In this document: piece after piece, positions 9,793 to 18,224 of the stretch
How the letters are laid out: the number at the start of each line of letters is the position of its first letter
Numbering within the stretch: position 1 is the first letter of the stretch
Origin: Gammaproteobacteria bacterium
Lineage (GTDB): Bacteria > Pseudomonadota > Gammaproteobacteria > JAJPIJ01
Reading direction: 5' to 3'
DNA length: 56,447 bases
NCBI GenBank assembly: GCA_022072255.1
Contig: JAJVHZ010000030.1
Coordinates: 23,048-79,494 of the forward strand
Notes under the pieces: generated by a model
The model's database searches: none
Told to the model about the DNA's origin: nothing
The model's input: only the letters and a program-made list of their open reading frames with translations
Program-made: the position numbers and the translations under genes

Positions 9793-10479
9793 CTACTTGA
9801 TGGCCTTGACGCTGTCGATGCCGACTGCGCCGAGACCCGCCAGATTCAATCGCGAGGCCGCCCCGTTGGTGCCCAGCGAAACGCTCTCCACGCGCGCCTC
9901 CAGTTGCGTGGCCATGGCCACGGTCTGGCCGTTGTATTCCGCCTGCGCGGTGATGCGATAAGTACCGGCCGGTGCGGCGACGCCACCGCTGTCCATCCCC
10001 TCCCAGGTGAACTTCACCTCACCAGCCGGTTGTGCCCCCAGTGGAATCTCCTTCACGAGCTGTCCCGTGGAGTCGTAAACCTTGACGTTCAGCGAGCCGG
10101 TCTGCGCCGGCAGGTTGATGACGCCGGAAATCTTGTCGCCCGCGGCCTGCGTGGTCATCTTGCCGGCATCCACCAGCACGGTGCGGCCGACCATGGTCGA
10201 GGCCTGCAGTGCCTGGTTGGACTGCAGCGTGCTCGCCAGCGTCTCGAAGGACTTCTGCAGCTGGGTCACGGCGTTCAGCTGGCCGAACTGCGACAACTGG
10301 CTCAGGAACTGACCGCTCTCCATGGGCTTGTTCGGATCCTGGTTGTTCATCTGCGCGACCATCAGCTTCAGGAAGGTATCCTGGCTCAGCGTCTTGCTGG
10401 CCGCCTTGGTCGACTGCTGAATCGCGTACTGGTCCAGTACGCTGCCGCCGGAACCGACTGAGTTCGAATTGCTGGCCAT
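9793..10479 (-). CDS. flgD: Flagellar hook-assembly (hook cap) protein FlgD
   Basis: 228 aa. FlgD caps the growing hook and is replaced by FlgK. The conserved N-terminal segment LSQDTFLKLMVAQMNNQDPN followed by KPMESGQFLSQLSQFG is diagnostic. The C-terminal half (~110-200) has the FlgD Tudor/FnIII-like region with KVYDSTGQLVKEIPLG and a W-E-G-M-D-S-G-G stretch. It lies between flgC and flgE with ~49 nt gaps on both sides. Confidence 0.96.
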   Translation of the reverse strand: MASNSNSVGSGGSVLDQYAIQQSTKAASKTLSQDTFLKLMVAQMNNQDPNKPMESGQFLSQLSQFGQLNAVTQLQKSFETLASTLQSNQALQASTMVGRTVLVDAGKMTTQAAGDKISGVINLPAQTGSLNVKVYDSTGQLVKEIPLGAQPAGEVKFTWEGMDSGGVAAPAGTYRITAQAEYNGQTVAMATQLEARVESVSLGTNGAASRLNLAGLGAVGIDSVKAIK

Positions 10480-10528
10480 GTTTCCTGCTTCCTACCGTTT
10501 CGCGACCTGTTTCATTCCGGTTTGCCTA

Positions 10529-10951
10529 TCACATGCCCAACTGCAGCGTGCTCAGCACGAGCTGCTTGGAGGCGTTGGCGATCTCGATGTTCATCTGGTA
10601 GCTGCGCGAGGCCGACATCATGTTCGCCATCTCCTCGACCATGTTGACGTTCGGCATGTGGATGTAGCCGTTCTCGTCGGCCATCGGGTGCTCGGGCCGG
10701 TATATCGACCGCACCGGCGCCCGGCTCTCGATCACGCCCCGTACCTCCACACCGGCGCCGGCGCTATCGCCCTCGAAGCTCATGAGGTCGTCCATCATCG
10801 TCGCGAACACCGGGTGGCGCGCGCGGTAGGTGGTCGCGATGCTGCTGGAGACGCTGTCGGCGTTGGCCATGTTGCTGGCCGTCGTGTTCAACCGCAGCGA
10901 CTGCGCGCTGAGCGCGCTGCCTGCTATGTCCATCACCTTGAACAGGGACAC
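10529..10951 (-). CDS. flgC: Flagellar proximal rod protein FlgC
   Basis: 140 aa, family length. N-terminus MSLFKVMDIAGSALSAQSLR with LNTTASNMANADSVS, and C-terminus MPNVNMVEEMANMMSASRSY, define FlgC, a proximal rod subunit. It follows flgB with a 3-nt gap, so translation is almost certainly coupled. Confidence 0.96.
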   Translation of the reverse strand: MSLFKVMDIAGSALSAQSLRLNTTASNMANADSVSSSIATTYRARHPVFATMMDDLMSFEGDSAGAGVEVRGVIESRAPVRSIYRPEHPMADENGYIHMPNVNMVEEMANMMSASRSYQMNIEIANASKQLVLSTLQLGM

Positions 10952-10954
10952 GCG

Positions 10955-11347
10955 CTACTCTCCCCGTATCGCCGAGCGCAGCCCCTGGATGCGCTGGTTG
11001 AGGAACCGCAGGCTGGCCTGGTACTGCATGGCGTTCTTGACGAACTCGGCCTGCTCGATCTGGGTGTCCACGGTGTTGCCGTCGAGGCTGGGCTGGTCGG
11101 GCTCGCGGTAGAGCACCCCGGCGCCGAAGAAGCGGCTGTCGCCGAGGTCGAGGTGGCGGGCGTCGGTCTTGACCAGACCGGCGTCGGACTCGCCCAGCTG
11201 GCCGCGCATCAGCGCCGCGAAGTCGACGTCGCGCGCCTTGTAGTTCGGCGTGTCGGCGTTGGCGAGATTCGCCGCCAGGATTTCCGCGCGCCGGCTGCGT
11301 GCCACGAGGGCTGCGCCGTGTATGCCGAAGATGGAGTCCAGTGCCAT
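10955..11347 (-). CDS. flgB: Flagellar proximal rod protein FlgB
   Basis: 130 aa from ATG 11347, giving MALDSIFGIHGAALVARSRR, the usual FlgB start; a longer in-frame version begins at 11404 but would start inside the sigma-54 promoter and adds non-conserved residues. The motif RAEILAANLANADTPNYKAR is the rod-protein signature and the C-terminus has FVKNAMQYQASLRFLNQRIQ. FlgB is the first gene of the operon and a proximal rod component near the basal-body base. Confidence 0.95.
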   Translation of the reverse strand: MALDSIFGIHGAALVARSRRAEILAANLANADTPNYKARDVDFAALMRGQLGESDAGLVKTDARHLDLGDSRFFGAGVLYREPDQPSLDGNTVDTQIEQAEFVKNAMQYQASLRFLNQRIQGLRSAIRGE

Positions 11348-11386
11348 GTCTGTGAGTCTCTGCCGGGCTGTTTCCTGACAGGACCT

Positions 11387-11404
11387 AAGCAGCACCTGTG
11401 CCAA
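11387..11404 (-). promoter_or_regulatory. Sigma-54 (RpoN) promoter of the flgBCDEFGHIJKL operon
   Basis: On the minus strand the sequence is TTGGCACAGGTGCTGCTT. It has the GG and GC doublets exactly 10 nt apart and matches TGGCAC-N5-TTGCW closely (the first T of the -12 element is C). Transcription would begin ~12 nt past the GC, about 11378, leaving a ~30-nt leader before flgB. Polar flagellar rod-hook operons in Pseudomonas and Vibrio are RpoN-dependent class genes, so position and sequence agree. Confidence 0.85.
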
Positions 11405-11571
11405 CTACATTTTATGTATATTTTTCAGGATATTGCTGAATTCCTGGCCGCCCGGGGATGGGTCGCTCGGCAAGCGCTTGCCGGTCGCGGCGGGCAAGGC
11501 GGCAAGGCCGCGGGGGCCAGGGCCGCCGGCCCGGGCGGCTGCCTGCAGCCAGGCGCGGCGGAGCCTCCGCG

Positions 11572-13503
11572 CTAGTCGGTTCCGGTGTTGAGCAGGCGGT
11601 GGAATTCACGCGTCCACTCGCCGTCGTCGGGCCCGATGGTGGCCTCGGGGTCGGCGGCCGGCATGGCCAGCGTCACCGACCCCCCCGGGGGGAGGAGCTG
11701 ACCGGCGGGCAGCTCGCTCGCCGTGACGCCGAGGTCCTTCTGCCGTGCCTCCACCCAGGCCGAGGCCAGCTTCATGAACGAGCTGCGCTCCGTATCGATC
11801 TCCAGCACCGGCGCGAACTGCCGGAATCGATCGATACCGGCGGCGAGGACCGCCACCGCATGTGCCGGCGCCAGGGGAATGATCCCCTGTATCGGCGCCA
11901 GCAACGCGCGCAGCTCGCCGCTGTCCGGTTCCGGCACGCCGCCGCCCGCGGCGGCGCGGCAAAGGCCATTGGCGAATATCGTCAGGCACCGCAACGTCTC
12001 GGCGTGCGGCGCGTTGGGTGGCAGGATCTTCAGATCGCGATCCACCATGCTGAAGAGGATGATCTCGGGAAAAGCCCACTCCCGAGCGATCGCGTATCCG
12101 AGCTCGGTGTAGCGCACGCCCAGCACCGAGCGGGCCGCGGCATCCTCCTCGCCACCCTGCTCGATGAGCGCGGCGATGTCGCGAAAGTCGTCGGCGAAAT
12201 AGTACATGGTGACCGTACGGCCGAGGTCGTGCAGCAGGCCGCAGATGAACGCCTCCTCGACGTCCCTTATGCCGCAGCGCGAGGCCAGGTGGCGCGTCAG
12301 CAGGCCGGCGACGAAGGATCGGATGAGCGTCTCCTTCAGATCGCGGTCCCCGGCCTTGTCGGCGAAATGGCCGAAGCAGGCCAGGCCGTTGCAGGCCATG
12401 CGCACCTGATCCACGCCGAGTATGCGCACCGCGTCGGTGACGCTGCGGACGCGACCGGCGAAATTTCCGTAGAACGCCGAGTTGGCGAGCTTCAGCAGGC
12501 GGCTGGTCAGCGAGTAATCGCGCAGTATCACGTTGGCGAGCTGATCGGTGTTGGCGCGGCACTCGTCCCCCGTCAGGCGGTTGATCTCCTGCAGCGTGCG
12601 CGAGATGACCGGGAAATCACCCTTGCGCTGGATACGGCGCAGTATGAACTCGATCGTGCCGTGCAGCGGCGGATCCTGCTCGCCGCCCATGTAGCTGATG
12701 TGGCGCGAGGCCTGGGCCAGCGCCTTGCCCATGGCACCAGCATCGGGGTAACGCTGCGCCGGATCCTGCTGCAGCGCGAACTCCAGCACCGCGGTGACCA
12801 GGCCGGCGGGGTCGCGCTGACGCAGCAGGTCCCAGTTGATGCGGCCGCTGCGGATCTGCTCGACCATCCGCTTCTGATCGTTGCCCAGCACCACCGGCTT
12901 GCCCGTGATCAGTTCGTAGATTATGAGGCCCAGCGCGTAGACGTCGGTGCGCTTGTCCAGCTTGCGCGTGCTGGCGTGCTCCGGAGAGATATAGCGCAGC
13001 GTGCCGACGAGCTCGCCGCTGAACGGCGTGGAGGCGCTGCGCGAGAGGTCGAAATCCATGATCCGGGGCCGTCCTTCGCGGTCGCGCATGACGTTGGAAG
13101 GATTCAGGTCCATGTGCAGAATGCCGCGCGCGTGCGCGAACGACATGCCGTCGACGATCTGCCGGCCCACGCTCACCGCTTCGGGCAGCGGCAGCGCGCC
13201 GCGATCGCGGATCTCCTCGCGCAGCGTGCGGCCCTCGAGATACTCGGTGACCAGGTAGACGCGCTCGCCGGCGATGTCCGCATCGTAGAGCGCCACGATG
13301 TTGGGATGACGAAGCTGAGCGAGGAATTTTGCCTGCGGCGAGATGACCGGACGGGGCTGCTCGGGATCGGGGTGCAGCACCTTGACCGCGACACGCCGGC
13401 GCAGGTGCGGATCCTCGGCGAGGAACACCGCGCCGTGCAGCCCCTTGCCCAGCGGCTTGACCAGGACATACCGACCAATCTTGACGTTCTGTGCCGCTTG
13501 CAT
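11572..13503 (-). CDS. Atypical Ser/Thr protein kinase fused to an HDOD domain
   Basis: 643 aa from ATG 13503; a GTG at 13563 would add 20 residues. The kinase domain (~8-270) has GKGLHGAVFLAE and VAVKVLH (Lys41). The catalytic loop reads HMDLNPSNV instead of HRDLKPxN, the metal loop reads DFD instead of DFG, and the usual helix-C Glu position appears to be Pro. The second half (~285-500) is an HDOD domain: SLTSRLLKLANSAFYGNFAG and ICGLLHDLGRTV, with HD at ~424. HDOD proteins are regulatory and have no proven enzyme activity in most cases. It sits upstream of flgB on the same strand but beyond the sigma-54 promoter. A signalling role for motility is inferred from place only. The kinase may be weak or inactive. 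Confidence 0.88.
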   Translation of the reverse strand: MQAAQNVKIGRYVLVKPLGKGLHGAVFLAEDPHLRRRVAVKVLHPDPEQPRPVISPQAKFLAQLRHPNIVALYDADIAGERVYLVTEYLEGRTLREEIRDRGALPLPEAVSVGRQIVDGMSFAHARGILHMDLNPSNVMRDREGRPRIMDFDLSRSASTPFSGELVGTLRYISPEHASTRKLDKRTDVYALGLIIYELITGKPVVLGNDQKRMVEQIRSGRINWDLLRQRDPAGLVTAVLEFALQQDPAQRYPDAGAMGKALAQASRHISYMGGEQDPPLHGTIEFILRRIQRKGDFPVISRTLQEINRLTGDECRANTDQLANVILRDYSLTSRLLKLANSAFYGNFAGRVRSVTDAVRILGVDQVRMACNGLACFGHFADKAGDRDLKETLIRSFVAGLLTRHLASRCGIRDVEEAFICGLLHDLGRTVTMYYFADDFRDIAALIEQGGEEDAAARSVLGVRYTELGYAIAREWAFPEIILFSMVDRDLKILPPNAPHAETLRCLTIFANGLCRAAAGGGVPEPDSGELRALLAPIQGIIPLAPAHAVAVLAAGIDRFRQFAPVLEIDTERSSFMKLASAWVEARQKDLGVTASELPAGQLLPPGGSVTLAMPAADPEATIGPDDGEWTREFHRLLNTGTD

Positions 13504-13649
13504 TTCCCGTGTCAGTTGCTCGTGCGCATGTGAAAACCGAATCGGTGCGGGCGTGAGAACCACCGATCATCATCGCCGCGCGCTTCCCCGATCGGGTTAG
13601 CGACCGCGGACCGTGGAGGTTTAGCGGCAGGCCGCGGCCACGCCGGCGC

Positions 13650-14393
13650 TCAGCGCCGCCCGCGGCCACGCCCCAGACCCGCAAGCGCGACGAGCGAGGT
13701 GGCGAGCAGCCATATCGCCGGCGGCAACGGCACGGGCTGCGGCTGGAAGGTGAAGCGGGTGACCAGGCCAACGGTATCGGCGGCCCCCGCCGTCGCGCGG
13801 ACATCCCGGGCCACGACCCGCGAGAGACCGTCGGCGCGCGCGTTCACGGCATCCATCTGCGTGGTTGTCGTCGTGCCGTAACTGCGGATGTCGAGCAGCA
13901 GGTTGCCGCGCGCGGGATCGAACAGGAACGGATCGGTCAGCGCGAGCAGGATATCGAAGACCTTCGCGCCGCCCGCCAGCGCGGTGGCGGTGCTGGACAG
14001 GGTGATCGCGCCCTCGAACACGGTGTGCCGGTCGGGACCGATGTTCTCAGCGAACGTCGGGGAGAGATTGTCGGCGCCGAGCAGCGTCGTCGACAGATCG
14101 ATGCGCAGATCGAGCGTCGCCGCGGCAAATCCGCTGCCATGGGCGCCGTCGGCGCGAAAGGCGATCGTGGTGAGATACTGCGGCCCGGGAAGCGCGGCGA
14201 TCTCACCGGCCTCGTAGACCTGCTGCAGCCGCATCGAGCCGCCGCCGAACAGACTCGTATTGAAAGGGAAACCCGAATTGTAGTTCCCGTCGGTCCCGGC
14301 ACTCGCGCCCGCGACCAGAACCGTGGCCGCGTGCACGGCGGCGCCGTGGCCAAGCGCGAGGCACAGCAGGATCGCAGGGGCGATCCGGTTCAT
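13650..14393 (-). CDS. Exported protein with VPLP-type PEP-CTERM sorting signal
   Basis: 247 aa from ATG 14393, chosen because it starts the signal peptide MNRIAPAILLCLALGHGAAVHA; the frame also allows a start at 14447. The C-terminus has the tripartite sorting signal VPLPPAIWLLATSLVALAGL followed by an Arg-rich tail RGRGRR, the gammaproteobacterial VPLPA variant processed by an exosortase. The body is threonine/alanine-rich, predicted beta, with no recognised catalytic motif. Such proteins are linked to exopolysaccharide and biofilm surfaces. No exosortase is present in this window. It lies between two kinase/cyclophilin genes on the same strand. Confidence 0.82.
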   Translation of the reverse strand: MNRIAPAILLCLALGHGAAVHAATVLVAGASAGTDGNYNSGFPFNTSLFGGGSMRLQQVYEAGEIAALPGPQYLTTIAFRADGAHGSGFAAATLDLRIDLSTTLLGADNLSPTFAENIGPDRHTVFEGAITLSSTATALAGGAKVFDILLALTDPFLFDPARGNLLLDIRSYGTTTTTQMDAVNARADGLSRVVARDVRATAGAADTVGLVTRFTFQPQPVPLPPAIWLLATSLVALAGLGRGRGRR

Positions 14394-14467
14394 CGCAAAG
14401 TGACTCGGCCCCGGCACTGTCTCTCCCCCTTCGTGCGGCGATGCCACGGGCGTCGCCGGATGGCGGA

Positions 14468-14496
14468 CCCGGGCCCCGATCCTTTTTCGGCCCGGG
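14468..14496. repeat. GC-rich hairpin downstream of the cyclophilin pair
   Basis: Perfect 8-bp arms CCCGGGCC (14468-14475) and GGCCCGGG (14489-14496) with a 13-nt loop. It lies between the end of the cyclophilin gene (14598) and the start of the VPLP-CTERM gene (14393). There is no T tract on the minus strand after the stem, so it is at best an attenuator or weak terminator for the minus-strand transcript. Confidence 0.45.
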
Positions 14497-14597
14497 GAGG
14501 ATTTTCTTGACGCGAACGGAACGGCGCACGCGCGAGAGGCCGGCGCGCGCAGGCATGCCGCGGCACGGTGCGTGCGGCGGCGTCACGGGCGGAAACG

Positions 14598-15098
14598 CTA
14601 CTCTTCCAGGACGATCGCCCTGTCGATGGTCACATCCTCCAGCGGCACGTCGTCGTGGCCGCCGCGCGCGCCGGTCCCGACCTTCTTGATCTCGCTGACC
14701 ACGCCCATGCCCTCGACCACCTTGCCGAAAACCGCGTAGCCCCACCCCTGGGAGGTCGGCGCCGTGTGGTCGAGGAAGGTGTTGTCCTTGACGTTGATGA
14801 AAAACTGCGCGCTCGCCGAGTGCGGGGCCATGGTGCGGGCCATGGCGATGGTGCCGGTCTCGTTGCTCAGGCCGTTGTCGGCCTCGTTCTGGATCGGCTC
14901 ACGCGTTGGCTTCTGCCTCAGGCCGGGCTCGAAACCGCCGCCCTGGATCATGAATCCGTCGATCACGCGATGGAAGACCGTCCCGTCGTAGTGGCCGGCC
15001 CTGACGTAACCGACGAAGTTATCGACGGTAATGGGCGCCTTCTCACGATTGAGCTCGAGCACGATATCGCCCTTGCTGGTCTGCAGTTTCACTCTCAT
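14598..15098 (-). CDS. ppiB: Peptidyl-prolyl cis-trans isomerase, cyclophilin type (cytoplasmic)
   Basis: 166 aa, normal for cytoplasmic PpiB. Cyclophilin signatures are [20 protein letters not shown] (with the catalytic Arg of FHRV) and [13 protein letters not shown] with [13 protein letters not shown]. No signal peptide, so it acts in the cytoplasm on proline bonds during folding. Its ATG overlaps the stop of the upstream exported cyclophilin by 4 nt (ATGA), so the two are coupled. The two proteins are clearly duplicates. Confidence 0.92.
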   Translation of the reverse strand: MRVKLQTSKGDIVLELNREKAPITVDNFVGYVRAGHYDGTVFHRVIDGFMIQGGGFEPGLRQKPTREPIQNEADNGLSNETGTIAMARTMAPHSASAQFFINVKDNTFLDHTAPTSQGWGYAVFGKVVEGMGVVSEIKKVGTGARGGHDDVPLEDVTIDRAIVLEE

Positions 15099-15724
15099 GG
15101 CGTGCCTCCCCCTGCAGCCGCGGCAGCCGGCGCCGCCTCGGCGGCGAGCACGCGCGCGTGCTCGATGACGACCGGCGTGCTCGGCACGCCCTCGAACGGG
15201 CCGCGCTGCCCGGTGGCCACCTGACGGATCTTGTCGACCACGTCCATGCCCTCCACCACCTTGCCGAACACCGTGTAGCCCCAGCCCTGCGGCGTCGGCG
15301 CGGTGTGGTTGAGGAAATCGTTGTCGGCGACGTTGATGAAGAACTGCGCCGTGGCGGAGTGCGGATCGCCGGTGCGCGCCATGGCGACGGTACCGGTCGT
15401 GTTTTGCAGGCCGTTGGCGGCCTCGTTCTCGATCGGCTCCCGCGTCTCCTTCTGGTCGAAGTCAGGCGTGAAGCCGCCGCCCTGGATCATGAAACCGTCG
15501 ATGACCCGGTGAAAGATCGTGCCGTCGTAGAAGCCGTCGTTCACGTACTGGAGGAAGTTGGCGACCGACTTGGGCGCCTTGTCGGGATAAAGCTCCAGCA
15601 CGATGCTGCCCAGGCTGGTCTTCAGCTCCACGCGCGGGGACTCCGCGGTGGCGACCTGCGAGGTCATGAGGATCAGCGCCGCCACCGACCACCTGGCGAA
15701 CGACAGGAATTTCCGAGTAAGCAT
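15095..15724 (-). CDS. ppiA: Peptidyl-prolyl cis-trans isomerase, cyclophilin type (exported)
   Basis: 209 aa. It has an N-terminal signal peptide ([19 protein letters not shown], likely cut after ATA) and then a complete cyclophilin fold with [20 protein letters not shown] and [13 protein letters not shown]. The C-terminal ~20 residues are an Ala/Gly-rich tail. The likely site is the periplasm, where PpiA assists folding of exported proteins. First gene of the pair: its stop overlaps the start of the cytoplasmic cyclophilin. Confidence 0.9.
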   Translation of the reverse strand: MLTRKFLSFARWSVAALILMTSQVATAESPRVELKTSLGSIVLELYPDKAPKSVANFLQYVNDGFYDGTIFHRVIDGFMIQGGGFTPDFDQKETREPIENEAANGLQNTTGTVAMARTGDPHSATAQFFINVADNDFLNHTAPTPQGWGYTVFGKVVEGMDVVDKIRQVATGQRGPFEGVPSTPVVIEHARVLAAEAAPAAAAAGGGTP

Positions 15725-15759
15725 GGTGAGGTCTCGCCCTGATTGGAAAGGGCGTTACT

Positions 15760-17124
15760 CTACCACGGTCTCCTCCCCGGCGCCGCCGGCGCGGCGTCGC
15801 CTGCCGGCGCTGTGCCTTCCCGGCTGCGCGGGACCGCACCCTCGCCCTTGAGCCGCGCATCACCCCACTTCGACTTGACGTACACCAGCACCTCGCGCGC
15901 GCTCTGGAAACGCTCGCCCGGGACCTTCGCAAGCAGCCGATCGAGCAGTTCCTGCATGGCGGACAGGGACGGTGGCAGCCGCGGCGGCGGTTCGGTCGCA
16001 TGCATGTGGATGATCATCATCAGCGACTTCGCGGTGAACACGCGCCTGGCGGTGAGCATCTCGTAGAAGATGGCCCCCAGGCTGTAGAGATCGCTGCGGG
16101 CATCCACCGCCCTGCCGCTGCCCTGCTCCGGGCTCATGTACAGCGGAGTGCCCACCAGCTCGCCGGACTGCGTGAACTCCGTGGCGATGGAGTCCATCTG
16201 CGAGACGCCGAAGTCCACCAGCGCCAGCGAGCGATCGGCGCGAAACATGATGTTGGGCGGCTTCAGATCGCGGTGCACGATGCCGTGCTGATGTATCGAA
16301 TCCAGGGCCATGCCCATCGCCCACAGCAGAGACAGCGCCCGGTTCGGCGCGAACGGCCGACCGAGCTGCTGCTTGAGATCGCCGCCCGGGAAATGCTCCA
16401 TGGCGATGAACACGTGGTCGTCCGTGAATCCCTGGTCGAAGATCTTCACGACCCAGGGGCTGTCGACCTGGGCCACGATGCGGTACTCGTGCATGAAGCG
16501 CTGCAACTGCACGGGGTCCTGCATCATCGATCCGTCGAGGATCTTGAGTACGAGCTCCTGGCCGTCCGCCTCGCGCTCGGCGATGAATACGCGCGACATC
16601 CCGCCTTCGCCGATCTTTCTCATCAGCCGGTAGCCGCGGATGCGGATGGGCTTGCCGTTCATGCAGAAATCGACAGCATCGGGCGCCGGTTCGCCGTCGC
16701 CGGTGAAGACCAGCCGATCGGTCACGTCCTCGCTGCGCACCATGACCGGCGTGGTGCGCTCCGCGAGGAGTCGGTTCAACACCTCGCTCAGGGTGGCGCG
16801 TGAGAGTGACTGCACCGGCAGGAAGACGCAGATCCCGCCCTGGAGCACCGGCCGCACGACCGGTTCGTGCACCGCCTCGCCGATGCACAACAGCGGCCTG
16901 CCGGAGAACCGCACCGCCAGCTCGTTGGCAGCGGCCCGCAGAGTGTTGGCGTCATCGTGGCCGACGATGACGAAATCCGGCGGATCCGCCAGCTCGCGCG
17001 CCGCGACGGCCTCCCATTCGGCGAGCGCGCAGTCGACCACCTGGACGTCCGGCCAGAGGATGGCGAGGTACTGGCTGAGGAGCAGCCGGAAGTCCTCGGA
17101 TTGATGTATGAGGAACGCCTGCAT
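15760..17124 (-). CDS. Ser/Thr protein kinase with N-terminal receiver-like domain
   Basis: 454 aa from ATG 17124, preceded by GAGAGAAG; a longer frame to 17205 lacks conservation. Residues 1-120 look like a receiver fold (MQAFLIHQSEDFRLLLSQYL, PDFVIVGHDD, RPLLCIG) but the acidic pocket and KP motif are not clear, so it may be a pseudo-receiver. The kinase domain (~155-420) is canonical: KIGEGGMSRVF, LVLKIL, HRDLKPPNIMF, LVDFGVSQ, GTPLYMSPEQ. The C-terminus is a basic Ala/Pro tail with no transmembrane segment, so it is cytoplasmic. It is divergent from pilG across a 282-bp gap, which suggests, without proof, control of pilus or surface behaviour. Confidence 0.9.
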   Translation of the reverse strand: MQAFLIHQSEDFRLLLSQYLAILWPDVQVVDCALAEWEAVAARELADPPDFVIVGHDDANTLRAAANELAVRFSGRPLLCIGEAVHEPVVRPVLQGGICVFLPVQSLSRATLSEVLNRLLAERTTPVMVRSEDVTDRLVFTGDGEPAPDAVDFCMNGKPIRIRGYRLMRKIGEGGMSRVFIAEREADGQELVLKILDGSMMQDPVQLQRFMHEYRIVAQVDSPWVVKIFDQGFTDDHVFIAMEHFPGGDLKQQLGRPFAPNRALSLLWAMGMALDSIHQHGIVHRDLKPPNIMFRADRSLALVDFGVSQMDSIATEFTQSGELVGTPLYMSPEQGSGRAVDARSDLYSLGAIFYEMLTARRVFTAKSLMMIIHMHATEPPPRLPPSLSAMQELLDRLLAKVPGERFQSAREVLVYVKSKWGDARLKGEGAVPRSREGTAPAGDAAPAAPGRRPW

Positions 17125-17406
17125 TCTTCTCTCGGTGTGGTTCCGGGTCGGCACGCCCTCGCTCGCACCATCGCGAACGCATATCGGCCATCTTCGGAAA
17201 TCCATTAGTTGCGCGCCGCGGCAACTGAAGCCTTCAACTCCCAGGGCCCGCGGCTCGCCGCGCCCTAAAGTCGTGTACGGTCTGGCCGCTATTCCTCGTG
17301 TGCGTAAACCCGGCGGGGGTCGTCGAGAGCGCTTTCGCGGGCGTGCAACGGGATTTCGGGTAGGCGTTCACCAATAACAACACGTCATGGGGACGAGGCC
17401 GGATCA

Positions 17407-17832
17407 GTGACAACGCAATCGCAGGCTGCGGTGACCAGCGCACCCGACGGGCTCGCCGGGATCCGTGTGATGGTCATCGACGACAGCGCCACCATCCGGC
17501 GCAGCGCGGAGATCGCGCTGACGCAGGCAGGCTGCCAGGTAATCCTGGCCGAGGACGGCTTCGATGCGCTGGCCAAGGTCATCGATCACCAGCCGGACGT
17601 CATCTTCATGGACATCATGATGCCGCGCCTGGACGGGTATGCGACCTGCAGCATGCTCAAGCGCAACCCGCAGTATCGCGACACGCCGGTCATCATGCTG
17701 TCGAGCAAGGACAGCGTCTTCGACCAGGCGCGCGGCCGCCTCGTCGGCGCCAGCCAGTATCTGCTGAAACCCTTTACGCGACAGAGTCTGCTGCTGAGCG
17801 TCGCCGCTCACGTATCCACCACCGGCAGGTAA
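17407..17832 (+). CDS. pilG: Twitching motility response regulator PilG
   Basis: 141 aa, GTG start. Single receiver domain: VMVIDDSATIRRSAE, the phosphoacceptor Asp in VIFMDIMMPRLDGY, a conserved Ser in IMLSSKD, and Lys in LLKPFTRQSL. PilG is the CheY-like output of the Chp system that promotes pilus extension. It has an N-terminal extension of ~18 residues before the receiver, as in PilG. First gene of pilGHIJ-chpA, with pilH 16 nt downstream. Confidence 0.93.
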   Translation: MTTQSQAAVTSAPDGLAGIRVMVIDDSATIRRSAEIALTQAGCQVILAEDGFDALAKVIDHQPDVIFMDIMMPRLDGYATCSMLKRNPQYRDTPVIMLSSKDSVFDQARGRLVGASQYLLKPFTRQSLLLSVAAHVSTTGR

Positions 17833-17848
17833 CTGCAAGGAGTTCACA

Positions 17849-18211
17849 ATGCCCGTATCGAAAGTTCTGGTCGTCGACGATTCGCCCACCGAACGCCACT
17901 CCCTGACCGAGATGCTCACCGCCAGCGGCTTCCAGGTGGAGACCGCGCAGGACGGCGAGGAGGCGGTGGCCAAGACCAAGACCGGCAAGCCCGACCTCGT
18001 GCTCATGGACGTGGTGATGCCGGGTCTGAACGGCTTCCAGGCGACCCGCTCCATCACCAGGGACGAGGCCACCAAGCACATCCCCGTCATCATCTGCTCC
18101 ACGAAGGACCAGGAGACCGACAAGGTCTGGGGCATGCGCCAGGGCGCGAAGGACTACATCGTCAAACCGGTCGACAAGGAAGAGTTGCTGAGGAAGATCC
18201 GCGCGTTCTGA
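17849..18211 (+). CDS. pilH: Twitching motility response regulator PilH
   Basis: 120 aa. Single receiver domain with VLVVDDSPTERHSLTEMLTA, phosphoacceptor in LVLMDVVMPGLNGF, IICSTKDQETDK and the VKPVDKEELL lysine. In Pseudomonas PilH acts as a second CheY-like protein or phosphate sink opposing PilG. A good Shine-Dalgarno (AAGGAG, 6 nt before ATG) sits in the 16-nt gap after pilG. Confidence 0.94.
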   Translation: MPVSKVLVVDDSPTERHSLTEMLTASGFQVETAQDGEEAVAKTKTGKPDLVLMDVVMPGLNGFQATRSITRDEATKHIPVIICSTKDQETDKVWGMRQGAKDYIVKPVDKEELLRKIRAF

Positions 18212-18224
18212 AGGCACCGCACCC

